DNA from: Kalmusia sp. IMI 367209
Lineage: Eukaryota > Ascomycota > Dothideomycetes > Pleosporales > Didymosphaeriaceae
DNA length: 64,000 bases
Direction: 5' to 3'
Assembly (NCBI GenBank): GCA_027946365.1
Contig: JAPEUQ010000003.1
Coordinates: 2,604,001 to 2,668,000, forward strand
Made by a program: the position numbers and the translations under genes. The notes under the pieces are model-generated. The model did no database searches. It was given only the letters and a program-made list of their open reading frames with translations, and had not been told where the DNA came from. Shown piece after piece: positions 13,057-24,083 of the stretch (positions are counted from its first letter, which is position 1; the number at the start of each line of letters is the position of its first letter).

Positions 13057-14520
13057 TTAGTCATCTGCTTCGCTACCAGGAATGCAGTCAACCCCGATAT
13101 CTCCCTGGATGTTATCGCAAACAATCTGTGATGGACTGCCAGCCGGGCTGGTTATATTGATGTCCTCAAGATGAATCCCAGTGCACGTTGCGCCAGGACT
13201 GCATGTCAAATCGGCGACAACCTTGCCATTCTTTCCGGTACTGGTTCCATAGATGTTCAAGAAGTTGACATTGGTAATGTTAACCTTCGATGGGTAGGCC
13301 GCACATGTCGTATCGTTGACGTTGAAGTAGCACTGATCCAGCACAACAGGGGCATCAGTGTTTTCAATGTGGATATCCTTGTAGGTAATGTTGTCAATGT
13401 AGCCATAGCCAACGTTTGGACCTGCCCAGGCCTTGAGACGGGCACCATTCTGGCCATTGAGCAGGGTCACGTTCTCGATCCAAGCATTAGAGATGTAATC
13501 CTTGACACCGGGGTACTGTCCGATAGAGCCCATAGATACACCATGTGTGCCGTTGCACCAAAGGTTCTTGACGAAAATGTTGGTCGTGTTAGGCTTTGGC
13601 GAAAAGCAGTCATCGCCTACATTCACCCGAGTGTTTGTAACGGTCAAACCATCTACGTTGAGCGAATCGAAGCCATCAGTGTTTTTGGGTAGCGTCGAAG
13701 CGTTTGTGGACACAGCATCGATGTAGACATCGTCGAATACGACGTTCTTGGTGCGTACGAAGAAGGTCGTCCAGCAAGGCGAGTCTTTAAGATGGAGGCC
13801 GGAGACTTCGATGTTGGTCGCGTTGTCGGTAAGGAAGAGAATCGGGCGATAGTATTTGTTGTTAGGGTCAAGAATCTCTGCACCGGAGAAACCATCCCAC
13901 CAGGCTTGCCCATTACCATTAAGGACACCAGAGCCATAGATTTTCACGTCTCTAGAAAGGTATAAATAAAAGCCAGGTACACGAGGGGATCATCACTTAC
14001 TTTCCACCCCACACCCAGAACGTGATGCTCTTCTGGAAGTCGTAGTAGAAATTGTTCTTTTGCCAGTACTCAATGTCATTCGTGAACTGCACCAAAGATT
14101 GGTTATTCCCAACAGCAACCATATCATGACCTGGCAACTTACCTTCAACTCACCATCCAGTCTGACATAGACGTCCTTCAGGAAGGTGAGATCTAGCTTC
14201 TTGCCTATGACATACTTCTTGCCTTTCTGAAGATGTACAAGACCTCCATGATTGGCCTTCTTTAGTGCCCAGAGGAAGTCAGCACTGATATCGTCGTGAT
14301 CGTTCTTCGAGGCGCGGATGGTGATCTTCTTTCTGTCCTTCTCCACTCGATTGCCCCAATTGTCTTTGCGGTTCTTGTTTGACCAAGGAAGGCGAGGCAG
14401 CAGTGAACTTGAGCGTGGTAACGTTATAGATGCTCCAACGGGAATATCATTCTCCAATGCAACAGCAGATGCCGAAGCCAAAGAAGCCAAGGAGCAGGCA
14501 AGGAAATGTGACAACTTCAT
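13057..14520 (-). CDS. Secreted exopolygalacturonase, GH28
   Basis: Three exons (14520..14143, 14086..14001, 13951..13057) encode 452 aa. A signal peptide ('MKLSHFLACSLASLASASA') leads into a right-handed beta-helix GH28 domain. Catalytic motifs: 'NTDGFD' (about 242), 'GDDCF' (about 265), 'GTHGVSMGS' (about 288; GHG-type His retained) and 'RLKAWAG' (about 325, substrate-binding Arg/Lys). Together with the length and the 'WWDGF' segment these point to exo- rather than endo-polygalacturonase. It removes terminal galacturonate from pectin outside the cell. Exon 2 (86 bp) restores 'FTNDIEYWQKNNFYYDFQ', a region conserved in exo-PGs. Many N-glycosylation sequons. It shares orientation with cel6A, consistent with a plant-cell-wall-degradation set, though co-regulation is only inferred. 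Confidence 0.93.
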
Positions 14521-15812
14521 GGTGAGCGGAGACGAAGCTTGCGAAACTCAGCTTGGTTGTACAACATTTCACGACCTGGCCAAACTTTTTATTCTTTCTC
14601 CCAGGTACCCGGTTACGCATTCCCGTACCTGTTCTTTAAATTCTTCCGTCTTGGACCTCGTACCTCACTGGTCTGAGCTCTGCATCGAACATCACCGCCC
14701 ATGGTGAACCCTGTATTAGCGCGCATCATCATCCAAACAACGAGTTCGCGTGCTTTTAGTGTCGAAGCTTTTCCAAGCTTCCCCGCAAGCTTTGGGGTTC
14801 GTTAAATTATCCGGGGAAACAGGCCTTCGCTAGTGGCGCGTCTGTGGTGTTAGCGAATTTCCACCAATCGATCTTAGCTCCACATTTGGCTCTGAGCCCC
14901 GGAAGAACTCAAATCCGCGGCAAACCTGGTCCATGGCTACCGCCTTGCAATACTATCCTTCAGTGTCAGCACCAGAGCCAGTATACCTACAATATGGTCA
15001 TGACTTGTCCTTGAAGGCCTTAAAAATACAAAGTAGCAAGCGTCATGAGCCGCTTGAAATGGTTGATGCAACCCGTAGACGTTCCTTTTCGAGTTAATTC
15101 AATGCCTGCACTGCTTCAACTTCTATGATTAGGTACGTCGTACGTCCATTTTGGTCATTGATATGACTTCAATCGCGTTCAACCTTACAGCACGGTTCTC
15201 TCTGCAAAACCGATATCGTCTATGAACAATATGAGGCATAGCCAACCCATAAGACTGCTCGACTTTTGCCTATAGATGTGTCTATCATGATAAGAAGAGA
15301 ATCAATACTTAGTAGGAACAATGGTAATCAATGTGATAATCTCGAGTTTGCAGTGCATACTCACTTTAATTGTGGTGTTTAATTTCAATTTAGATTTAGT
15401 GTAGGCCACATTGAAATTCTCGAGGATGAATCGTCATCGATTCTACGACACTTGCGGACTGAACTGTCGCGATCTATAACAATGATAAGTGTTTCCCTAC
15501 GTTTGTAGCTTTGGGCCGATTCAGAAGTGGTAATCAGAATGGTAGATCCAGATACCAGTTGAAATCCATAATCGCTCTCACACTCATTTTGAAATCTATG
15601 GCAATAGATTCTATCTGTGATATCTTGCTGTGGTATCATCAACCCGTGACAGAGCATTGTAAGACATTTGAACCCTTCATAACCTTGCAGATGCAACTGT
15701 TGTGCTGTGGGAAGTGATGAACAATAAATTCATGATGCTCGAAATGGAACCGAATTATTAACATTAAGAATCTTCTATGTAACTCTCTCCCTGAATAGTG
15801 GTCACATTCTGT
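14521..15812. other. Intergenic, promoter of the exopolygalacturonase gene
   Basis: No supported gene in 1.3 kb. A 103-codon minus-strand frame at 15385-15696 has no domain or secretion signal and was not accepted. The first few hundred bp form the promoter of the GH28 gene. Confidence 0.45.
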
Positions 15813-16383
15813 TTAGAAGCATCTGATGCTGCTCCACTGGTCGTTCGACGCGCTACCAATATAGGAGATAGCATATTCTCCGCCACCGTTTCCCATCTGA
15901 AAACTGGCTAGCCCTATCAAATATATCAGCTTAGTATATAGCGCAAGCACGGAATATGGATTTACCTTGACAGGCAGGATCGCTAGAAAATATATTAGCC
16001 ATGTATTGTCCAGTTAGGGACAGTGCTTACAAGTAGGCAACGCAGCTCCATCCCGGCAGAACCTTGACGCTGGAAATTGTGTCGTCCCAACCATTGCCCA
16101 GGGTCACTAAACACGCGTCAGGAGCTCCAATCTTTGAGGACTATATTGTAAACTTACAGCAATCATTTCGGTTGCCAAAATTGAAAGTTTGGGAGCGACC
16201 CTGGAAGTCGATATCTGCTCAAATCATCAGTAAGGGGAACGCTTCTCGCTAGAGCATCATACCAGCGAAGGCAGTGATGGCGGGACCGCCTCGCTTCTCA
16301 ATAGTCTGTATCTTCGATATAGACGTTGGAGCCGCTGCAGCACAAGCAACGAGAACTGCGGTAAAAATGGAATAGGTTTTCAT
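15813..16383 (-). CDS. Small secreted four-cysteine protein, 123 aa, four introns
   Basis: A spliced gene too small to show as one open frame: exons 16383..16263, 16214..16158, 16106..16031, 15982..15966 and 15913..15813. All introns are GT-AG, 48-52 bp, except the last (52 bp) and the first (48 bp), which also fit; one exon is only 17 bp. The product has a signal peptide ('MKTYSIFTAVLVACAAAAP'), a possible Kex2 site ('EKR', residues 29-31), then a mature domain of about 90 aa with four cysteines ('NRNDC', 'GWSC', 'DPAC', 'IRCF') and internal similarity of the 'WDDTISSVKV' / 'NDQWSSIRCF' type. Such two-motif small Cys proteins recall beta/gamma-crystallin-like secreted fungal proteins, but this is a guess. 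Position next to two cell-wall enzymes and size fit an effector or antimicrobial-type secreted protein. Function unknown. Confidence 0.8.
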
Positions 16384-17577
16384 TATAACGTTTGTAGGGT
16401 ATTGATTCTTTTTGAAAAAAGATTAATTGATAGAAAATGTAGCGATTGAAAGGACTGGATTGCACGAGTGCGGATATGAAACGAGTGGACTGCGTGGGTG
16501 CGGATGTTTCACTGTAGGGAGAGAAAATACATGCTTATAAAGTTTGATTCATGTCGAGCACCGCGTACAGCGCATACCATTTCAGGCATCTAGCAGCAGT
16601 AAGGATTGCAAACAGTGTACTTTTAGTCGAGTCAGCAATCCTTCTCCAGCTTGGGTCGGGAACGTTAGCAGCAAGTCTGGAATATTTCTTCATCCTGCCA
16701 GCTCGTATATTCCTTCATCCTGTCAATCCGTTTCCAATGACGGGCCGTTAGGAGGTCTTGGATACAAAGGAAGGAGATAATTGCGCTCTTGAGCGTGTTC
16801 ACGTAATAATTCGTCTAATGAAATGAATGGGCTTGTTAACTGCATCCTACTAATCAGTACGGGAGACTAACGCTGTTTGGGTCGCAAAATCTCTCAGTAA
16901 TCTTTCAAAGGTATGACTTTGTACGAAGAGGTCGAGCCAGTCTTCTATACTTACCGGTAGGGTGCGCAGAAACCCAAGAGTAACGCCCTCCGATTGATGA
17001 ATCACTACAAGGCATGTTCAATGTTTGGATTCCGCAATGGTGTGACGGCAATTAGGTTGTCATAGTGGGATCATTAGTCTAGGTGCACAAATGAGGAACA
17101 AGTCGACAGGAGAAACGGAACGAGCAGATGCTGCAGCATCATTTCGGAAAGGAAATGAGCCATCCTCAGGGCCAGTAGAATGACGCTAAAGGAACCGAAG
17201 GAATCCTTAGTCTCACACCCTTGCAGATTTACTGTCGCTTAACATGCACTTGGAGCAAGGATGCTGCGGCACCTTCAAGACATTGAATATATAGTTGCGA
17301 GGCCCTCTCTGATGCTTATAAAAGTGATTGAAAGGCATGTGTCGCGTCAATTCTCGTGTAATCAAGCGGCGTCTCCAATCCTGTCTGATAAGTCGCGCTT
17401 CGCGCATCCCAAGGAGACGCCAAGTTGTGACAAGAGACCAGCTGATCAGTATGGGCGTCTCAATGGACAAGTCATGGCAAATTCAATTGATAGTAGTCGA
17501 TGTAAAGGTATTATTTACCTTAGGTAGGTGGTAAGAGACGGAAAAGAATGTTTTAAAGTACGCGCAAAACACGTGCT
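16384..17577. other. Intergenic between secreted protein and dioxygenase genes
   Basis: No gene supported in 1.2 kb. The part next to 16384 is the promoter of the small secreted protein; the sequence is otherwise mixed, with only short frames. Confidence 0.45.
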
Positions 17578-18777
17578 TCATGCGCTAGCCTGCACTACCT
17601 GCGCCCAATCACCCTTGCTCCCCTCATATTGCCCTGGCACAGCATCTCCATCCCATAGACTCGCTAGAATAACTCTATCCTCTTGTCTTCCCTCCCAGGG
17701 CTGCCGACCATGCTGCGAGATCACGTTGTCGTACACTAGTACATCGCCTTGCTGCCACGTATGCAATACCCGAATCTTATCCGTAATATCGGCCAACTTC
17801 TTCAAATACCCCTCAGGAATAGGTGTTCCATCTCCATATAGCTGCTGGGTAATATTTCTGCGACGCGATTTCGGAGACGAATCATCGATGAAATTTTTGT
17901 AGTACGCTGCAAGACCAGTGAAGAGAGTAGGGAGATTCGTGCGTGGATGCGTGCGTAATGCAGGGAGGTGGTGTGTCAGGATGAGAGTCTGGTTATCATC
18001 GGCCCACTCCCATGATGTATGTTTGTCTCGTCCGTATCGTTTAATTTGTTGCTCTACTTTCTGCTTCCGAGTCGCTTCATCATCTCCGTCCACGATGTCT
18101 TTGCCGAAGGCTTGTTTGAGTGTTGATCCTCCGGCGTATTGCTGCTCGACTTTGTACGTGACCTTGCTCAGGATGCCCTTCTCTGCTAAGTCATCAACAA
18201 ACTGAGGAATCTCCTCTTTGGCTCGCTGGAGTAGCTCCAGCGAAGACGAAATCGGCGTCTCTCCGCCTTTTTGGGGGGCGCTATGGCAGTAGAAGAAGAT
18301 ATATTCAGGTGCATGAGGGACTTGCGGTGACTCGTTGTGGTTGTAAATGAGGACTTCCTTAGGTGCTTCGTTTGCTGGGGCGACGTTCGGAGCAAGGAGT
18401 GGTCGGTCTACGACAATTCCAATGATCTCATGTGGAGAGTAGCCGAACGCATGCGCGAATCTACTAAAGTCATCTGCGGAGTGAATCGGGAGACCGCGGA
18501 AGAGAATGGTGCCATGTTGAGCGAGTTTCCTCGTAAAAAGACCCTCCTTTCCTTGAAGTACCTTGACGGTTGAGATCGCAGTATCTAAAGATAGCTGGGT
18601 GCCTTTAAGTGTGGACGGTTTGAGCGCCAGAGGTGTGACCGTGTCCTTGGGGTGAGGGTATCCCAGTATACGTTGGTTAGTAGGTGGAAGAGAGAACGAT
18701 TCGAAGACAAGAGGTGCTGAGGCGTCGCCGTCTAGCTTCAGCTGGTGAACGTCATGGGGGGCGATAGAGGTAGTCAT
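17578..18777 (-). CDS. Fe(II)/2-oxoglutarate dioxygenase, TauD/TfdA family (copy 1)
   Basis: One intronless frame of 399 aa starting at ATG 18777. The TauD/clavaminate-synthase-like jelly roll covers about residues 75-385. The facial triad is seen as H-x-E in 'NHNESP' (about 146) and the distal His in 'VISQHGRQPW' (about 355), followed by the 2OG-binding Arg in 'EDRVILASLWDG'. The H-x-E variant, the unusual 'PQKGGETPI' insert and the distal 'WEGRQEDR' place it in the TauD subgroup closer to gibberellin/clavaminate-type enzymes than to taurine dioxygenase. It differs from the two other dioxygenases in the window. Substrate unknown. It is divergent from the UNC93-like transporter (664 bp apart), so the two may share regulation. 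Confidence 0.88.
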   Translation of the reverse strand: MTTSIAPHDVHQLKLDGDASAPLVFESFSLPPTNQRILGYPHPKDTVTPLALKPSTLKGTQLSLDTAISTVKVLQGKEGLFTRKLAQHGTILFRGLPIHSADDFSRFAHAFGYSPHEIIGIVVDRPLLAPNVAPANEAPKEVLIYNHNESPQVPHAPEYIFFYCHSAPQKGGETPISSSLELLQRAKEEIPQFVDDLAEKGILSKVTYKVEQQYAGGSTLKQAFGKDIVDGDDEATRKQKVEQQIKRYGRDKHTSWEWADDNQTLILTHHLPALRTHPRTNLPTLFTGLAAYYKNFIDDSSPKSRRRNITQQLYGDGTPIPEGYLKKLADITDKIRVLHTWQQGDVLVYDNVISQHGRQPWEGRQEDRVILASLWDGDAVPGQYEGSKGDWAQVVQASA

Positions 18778-19441
18778 GTTGAGCCGTCAGAACTTTTCGC
18801 GTTTAGATCTGTAACCCTAAATCCAATGTTCCGGTCGAGAACCACTCTTGAGAAAGTTAAGGTTAGAAGTAATCAAAGTTTCCCATATGCAGTTCTCTCG
18901 TGCATGACGTTCCAATGCTTGATGGTTATACGCGCGGATCTCCGCCTAGAGCTACCCCACTCAACCTCGCTTATGCTGTCATTTCATCCTACAATTGTGC
19001 AACCGGAGTTAAGCTTGGGATGTTACCTATCTCGCAAATAGAAACCACTTGCGAAAGTAGCCCTAAAATTGTGTGGCAATAACTAGCCAAAGATGTCAAG
19101 TTCCCTTCGATCATTGGTTTCATTCAACAGCAAAGGGTGGTAGTTTTGGCAACTCATCTTGAGAAATGCAGCGCTGAGGTCAACTCGCCAATCAGTTCGA
19201 TGCGCATGATTACCATTCAGCATCGATGTTCGCGTGGGAAATATTCTCCGAGCGGTGGACTGACTCTCAGAAACGTCAATAGCTCTAGATGTTGCGTGCT
19301 TGCAGTGCACCAAGCGACACGATAATTTAGCAGAAAATCGCAAGTGGATAAGAGGGCGCAATGCGCCATCAATTGAATATGGATATACCCGGCTCCTTGT
19401 CGTCTTCTTACGTATTTTAGTATCAATCGACCACCATTCGC
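18778..19441. promoter_or_regulatory. Divergent promoter region, dioxygenase 1 / UNC93-like transporter
   Basis: A 664-bp region between two divergent starts. No coding frame was accepted. No specific operator could be identified. The arrangement permits co-regulation, which is inference. Confidence 0.5.
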
Positions 19442-20981
19442 ATGTCAAATCTAGAGCCTGTGGTGTCTAAAGGACACGCAAAAATCGGCGACGAAGACGT
19501 CGCGTCCGAGCCCATTGTCTCTTCGACTTTGCGAACACCATTTCCTCGAACAACATTATTTCAAATCCTAGTCGTGGGAATATGCGCCTTCTGCGCTCCC
19601 GGAATTTGGTCGGCCATGAACGGCCTAGGGGTCGGCGGCTCTCAATCACCTGACCTCGTCAACGCCGCAAATGCACTACTATATGCATTCATGACCGTTA
19701 CTTGTTTCCTTGGTCCGTGGCTCACCAATCTGATCGGTTTCAAATACACACTTGCCATTGGATCTCTGGGCTATCCTCTATACGCTGCGGGATTGTATGT
19801 CAACAATCGTTTTGGCGATACATGGTTCGTTTATGTCGGTGCAGTGGCTTGTGGGGTCACCGCAGGTTTCTTTTGGAGCGTTGAGGGAGCCATCGCGACC
19901 GGCTACCCCGAGAATAATAAGAGAGGGAGGTACATCGCTACTTGGTACGTAAAGACTTGGGTACAAGGTGGACGCATCGTCTTAGCGAAAAGAAAAAAGA
20001 ATTTTTCGCTCATATGAGTCGTTCACGATACCAATCCCCGCTTTTGGACTGACACTGACCGCATACCCGTATCTAAGGTTTACCTTCCGAAATTTTGGGA
20101 ATATTATAGGTGGCGCTATTTCCCTAGGGCTCAATCACAAAGTTAACCACAGGGGAAAAGTGGGATATCAGACTTATTGGGCATTCATCGCGATTCAATG
20201 CCTAGGGTTCTTTCTTGGCCTACTACTTTCAAACCCTGAGAAAGTTGTTCGAAATGATGGCACACGAATTCAAGCACCGAGAGGAATCAACTGGAGAGTG
20301 GAGGGTAGGCAGATGTGGCGATTGCTTCGCAGTAAGCCCATCTTGCTTCTTACGCCACTATTTTGGTACTTCGGCTGGATACAGGCTTATCCCGGAACTT
20401 ACCTCGCGACTTACTTCACAGTGCGATCACGCGCGCTCGGTTCCTTCATGTCAGCCGTCGTCGGAACTTTTGCAACCTGGCTTGGAGGCTCATTGGTTGA
20501 CATACCCTGGCACAAGAGCAGACAGTTTCGAGCAGTAGCCACATTTGCGTTGATTGCAGCCTGCAATTCAGCTACCTGGATTTGGGCCGTCTATATACAG
20601 AACGAGTACCGTCGTACCCAGCCTATATTAGACTGGGGCGATCAGAAATCTTTCGGTCGCGGCTTCGGTGTGTACATGTTTGAGCGATTGAGTCTTGGCA
20701 TGGTGGAGAATTACATATACTGGTGTATAGGAAATCTGTCGGACTCACCGGGAGACCAAATAAGATACAGCTCACTACTAAGAGGGATTGAGACGGCCGG
20801 TGTGGCGGTCGGCTTTGGTGTGCAGGCTGTTCCTACAATACTCATCGCAACAGCGAGCATCAACTGTGGACTATGGTTCTTTGCTTTGCCATTCAGCTAT
20901 TATGCCACAAGGCAGGTGGTAGACAAGTTTGATAGGCTGGATGCAGAGAGCAAGGAACCATCGGACACATCGCGAGCTTAG
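19442..20981 (+). CDS. UNC93-like major facilitator transporter
   Basis: Two exons, 19442..19944 and 20078..20981, separated by a 133-bp intron (GTACGT...TAAG), give 468 aa. Splicing rebuilds 'RYIATW' + 'FTFRNFGNIIGGAISLG'. About 11-12 hydrophobic segments are visible. The segments 'NALLYAFMTVTCFLGPWLTNLIG', 'AGFFWSVEGAIATGYPE' and 'GRYIA' are typical of the fungal UNC93/DUF895 MFS branch. N-terminal 50 residues are cytosolic. Substrates of this branch are poorly known. Likely plasma or endomembrane. It neighbours dioxygenase 1 and a laccase, which would fit uptake or export of a small metabolite, but that is not shown by the sequence. Confidence 0.88.
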
Positions 20982-21556
20982 GCAAAGATTAGTACCAAAA
21001 GTTTTCTCAATCTAGGTACTATGCGGCGAGGCTAGAAATACGATCTATTACTCTCAGCTCAGCTTACTTATTTGGTTTGCCTTTTCGGAGGCGCCCTTGA
21101 TTGGGCATAAGCCTTGAGCTGAAAACAACCTTCGCCTGATTAGGCTTACGACTTCAAACGTAATCATAGGAATCTAAGCCACTCTACACCGCGTTCGATA
21201 CCAGTAGTTGTACGATTGGTAAAGCCATGCGCCGAGCGTGACCGCCATCATCCTTCGCTCACATGATAGAGGACGTGATTTACGACAGCCATCATTTGAC
21301 GCTTACTCGTCGGCAGCTCATTAGTGACTAAACATCGTCGCCTGCAACTGAGACTTGACCCATGCAGTGGCGTTACCTTGGCCGAGCTGCCACCGCTCAA
21401 TTCACGGCAATGCCGTATCTAACTACCGTCTGTACTACTGTGATCAGCCAGAAGGCAAAGTCTTGCATTCTCTAGTTCTTACAAAAGAATAGATCAGTCT
21501 TTTACCTGATGTGATTTCCTTGGACCTCACTTGTATCACATTAGGGGTAGACGAAA
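20982..21556. other. Intergenic, promoter of the laccase gene
   Basis: No supported gene. The 575 bp carry the 3' flank of the transporter and the laccase promoter; no specific motif is claimed. Confidence 0.45.
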
Positions 21557-23911
21557 ATGGCGCCTCTGCAATATCTTTGGAATTACTTGGTCTGCTTTAC
21601 AAACTTTCTCATATCATTCCCAGTCGAAAGATTTAGTGGTGGCGATGTCAATCAGCAGCCTTTGTTCAATGTTCCTGCTAGGCCGAAGAAAGTTGATTAT
21701 CCGATCTTCGAGCCACCGAACGGTCCCGAGCTCAGCACGTTCAAATGCGAGTATCCCACTCTCACAGATTATGAGTTTTGCTCAGAGCACAAAAACCGAA
21801 CATGCTGGCTACGGCCCAAGGATTCAGACTCCGGCTTGCCAGAGTACAGCATCGGGACCGACTATGAAAACATATTTCCAAAAGGTATCACACGAAAGTA
21901 TAACCTGACAATTACCAATGAGACGATGTACCCCGATGGCTGTAAGAATAGCGAAATGAAGGTGTTCAATGGTCAATATCCAGGTCCGTGGATTGAGGCT
22001 TGCTGGGGCGACGACATCGAGGTCACTGTGACCAATCACCTCCCTTGCAACGGGACGACGATTCACTGGCATGGTCTTCGCCAGTATAACAATGTAGAGA
22101 ATGACGGCGTCAATGGTGTAACGCAGTAAGCTCCTAAAAACTTTGGAATGTATTTCTTTATATACTCGTCAGCTAATAATCGTTCAGGTGTCCCATTGCA
22201 CCTGGCGATAGTTTTACATACAAGTTTAGCGCTCGACAATACGGCACAAGCTGGTATCACAGTCATTACTCTGTTCAAGTAAGTCCCCGATATGAAACAG
22301 AGTAGAACACAGTACACTGACCGTTAATGTAGTATGCTGATGGCCTAGCAGGCCCTCTCACTATCCATGGGCCAAATTCTGCAGACTATGACACTGCGAA
22401 GGATCCTATCTTGATGACGGATTGGAATCAACGCAGTGCGTTTCAGGATTTCTCCTGGAGCGTCGCCACCAACACTAGTCGACCTCCGCCAATGAATAGT
22501 ATTCTACTGAATGGAACAGGTATGGTAGCCATGAACGATTGCCTTTTAGCGCTAATGTAGTAGGACTTGCACCCCTTAGCCTGCCGTCAGATCAGTGTAT
22601 CGATCGCCGCCCTAGCGAAAGGTATGCCACTACGTTCCAGAAGGTTCGTTTTACTTGTCGACTACAATACGTATCGAATACTAACTGCAAAAGGGTGTCC
22701 GGTACCTTCTTCGGCTTATCAATACTTCCGTGGACACTACCTTTATCTTCTCGATTGACTCACATAATCTTACGGTAGTCGAGGCTGATTTTGTGCCTAT
22801 AAAACCCTACACAACCAACAGCGTACTTATAGGAATCGGTTAGTGCCTTCATAGCTTTGAGCAACCAAGAGCTGAACTTGAGATTAGGCCAGCGTTATCA
22901 CGTCATCGTGGAGGCTAATCCTTCACCCAAGACAGATGATGGAAACTACTGGATCCGCACTGTGCCTGCAATAGGATGCGAAGCATTTAATTCGACTAGA
23001 GAGTGGACAATCAACAATTCAACTACGGGTATCGTCCGGTACGATCCAAACAGTGATGCTTTACCTACTAGTCTTAATAACACATTTCCTCTTGACTGTT
23101 CTGACGAGCCGTATGATAAGCTCATACCGGTACTCCCTTGGACTATTCCTGACCGCGAATGCTGTAAGTAGAAGCCATTTTCCCACTATACTAGGAATCA
23201 GGGCTGATCTTGTAAAAGCCGAAGCGCCAGACACAGATATCGGACTAGTCCCTGCAGTTGGGCAGCCTTATTTCCCTGAACCTCGTCGTCGCTGGCAAAT
23301 GCACAAAGCTCCGATGTGGCTCAACTTCAGCGACCCAACATTGCTAGATCTTGATGGGAGCACGTCAAACTTCACCTCAAAACTAATTGTTGAAACATTG
23401 CCATCAGCAGGAGATCAATGGATCGAGCTACTCGTCACTGGTCCCCCCACTACTAATGTCGTTGCGGCACATCCCATTCATCTACATGGGCACGACTTCG
23501 CTATTCTGGCTCAAGGGACAGGGAACTTCAGCTGCTCAGTCCCGATTAAGCGTGATAATCCACCAAGGAGAGATGTGGCCTTGCTACCAGATGACGGTTA
23601 TATACTCATTGCATTTAAGGCGGATAATCCAGGTACGTTGGTCATTTCAGTCTTCGCTTTAATCATCACTGACAATTATCAAAGGCGTCTGGCTCATGCA
23701 CTGCCATATCGCATGGCATGCGTCATCTGGTCTCGCCATGCAGATTCTCGAAAACACAGATCAGATCCGCCTGCATGATCAATCGGCACTGTTACAAACG
23801 TGCCAAAATTGGAACAATTGGTTCAACTCACCTGCTCGAGATCAATGCAAGTGGTGTGAAACTGGCGACCTTAAGTGTGACTATCAGTTTCAAGATGACT
23901 CGGGTATTTAA
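21557..23911 (+). CDS. Laccase / multicopper oxidase
   Basis: Eight exons: 21557..22125, 22188..22278, 22333..22519, 22561..22643, 22694..22838, 22888..23163, 23219..23632, 23685..23911 (663 aa; 653 aa if exon 4 starts at 22591). All four copper motifs are intact: L1 'HWHGLRQ', L2 '[15 protein letters not shown]', L3 '[10 protein letters not shown]', L4 '[15 protein letters not shown]'. An N-terminal hydrophobic segment suggests secretion. It oxidises phenolics with reduction of O2 to water. Exon 7 must start at 23219: the nearer AG at 23194 would create a stop, whereas 23218 has a CTGAT branch site 10 nt upstream. Intron 3 is 41 bp in one model and 71 bp in the other, so the acceptor is uncertain. 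The gene converges on the regulator gene, with 172 bp between ends. Confidence 0.9.
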
Positions 23912-24083
23912 GTGTTTGAGCTCTCAGCTGCGTAAAGTTAGATGTTCGAGAACAGCGCTTATTTAGACACGGTTGAATTGTTCATTTATTCCTGTTGTAG
24001 TATTCGGATTTCTCATTTCAGCGTTCGATGTAGGTACTGTAAAGCCAATACTTATTTGCGCGTTTCTCATATCTCCTGTGAGC

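Noticed and set aside
23160..23220. A frameshift or stop between laccase exons 6 and 7
   Set aside because: The near acceptor (23194) makes TGA, but the AG at 23218, ten bases after a CTGAT branch site, restores the frame; the gene looks intact.
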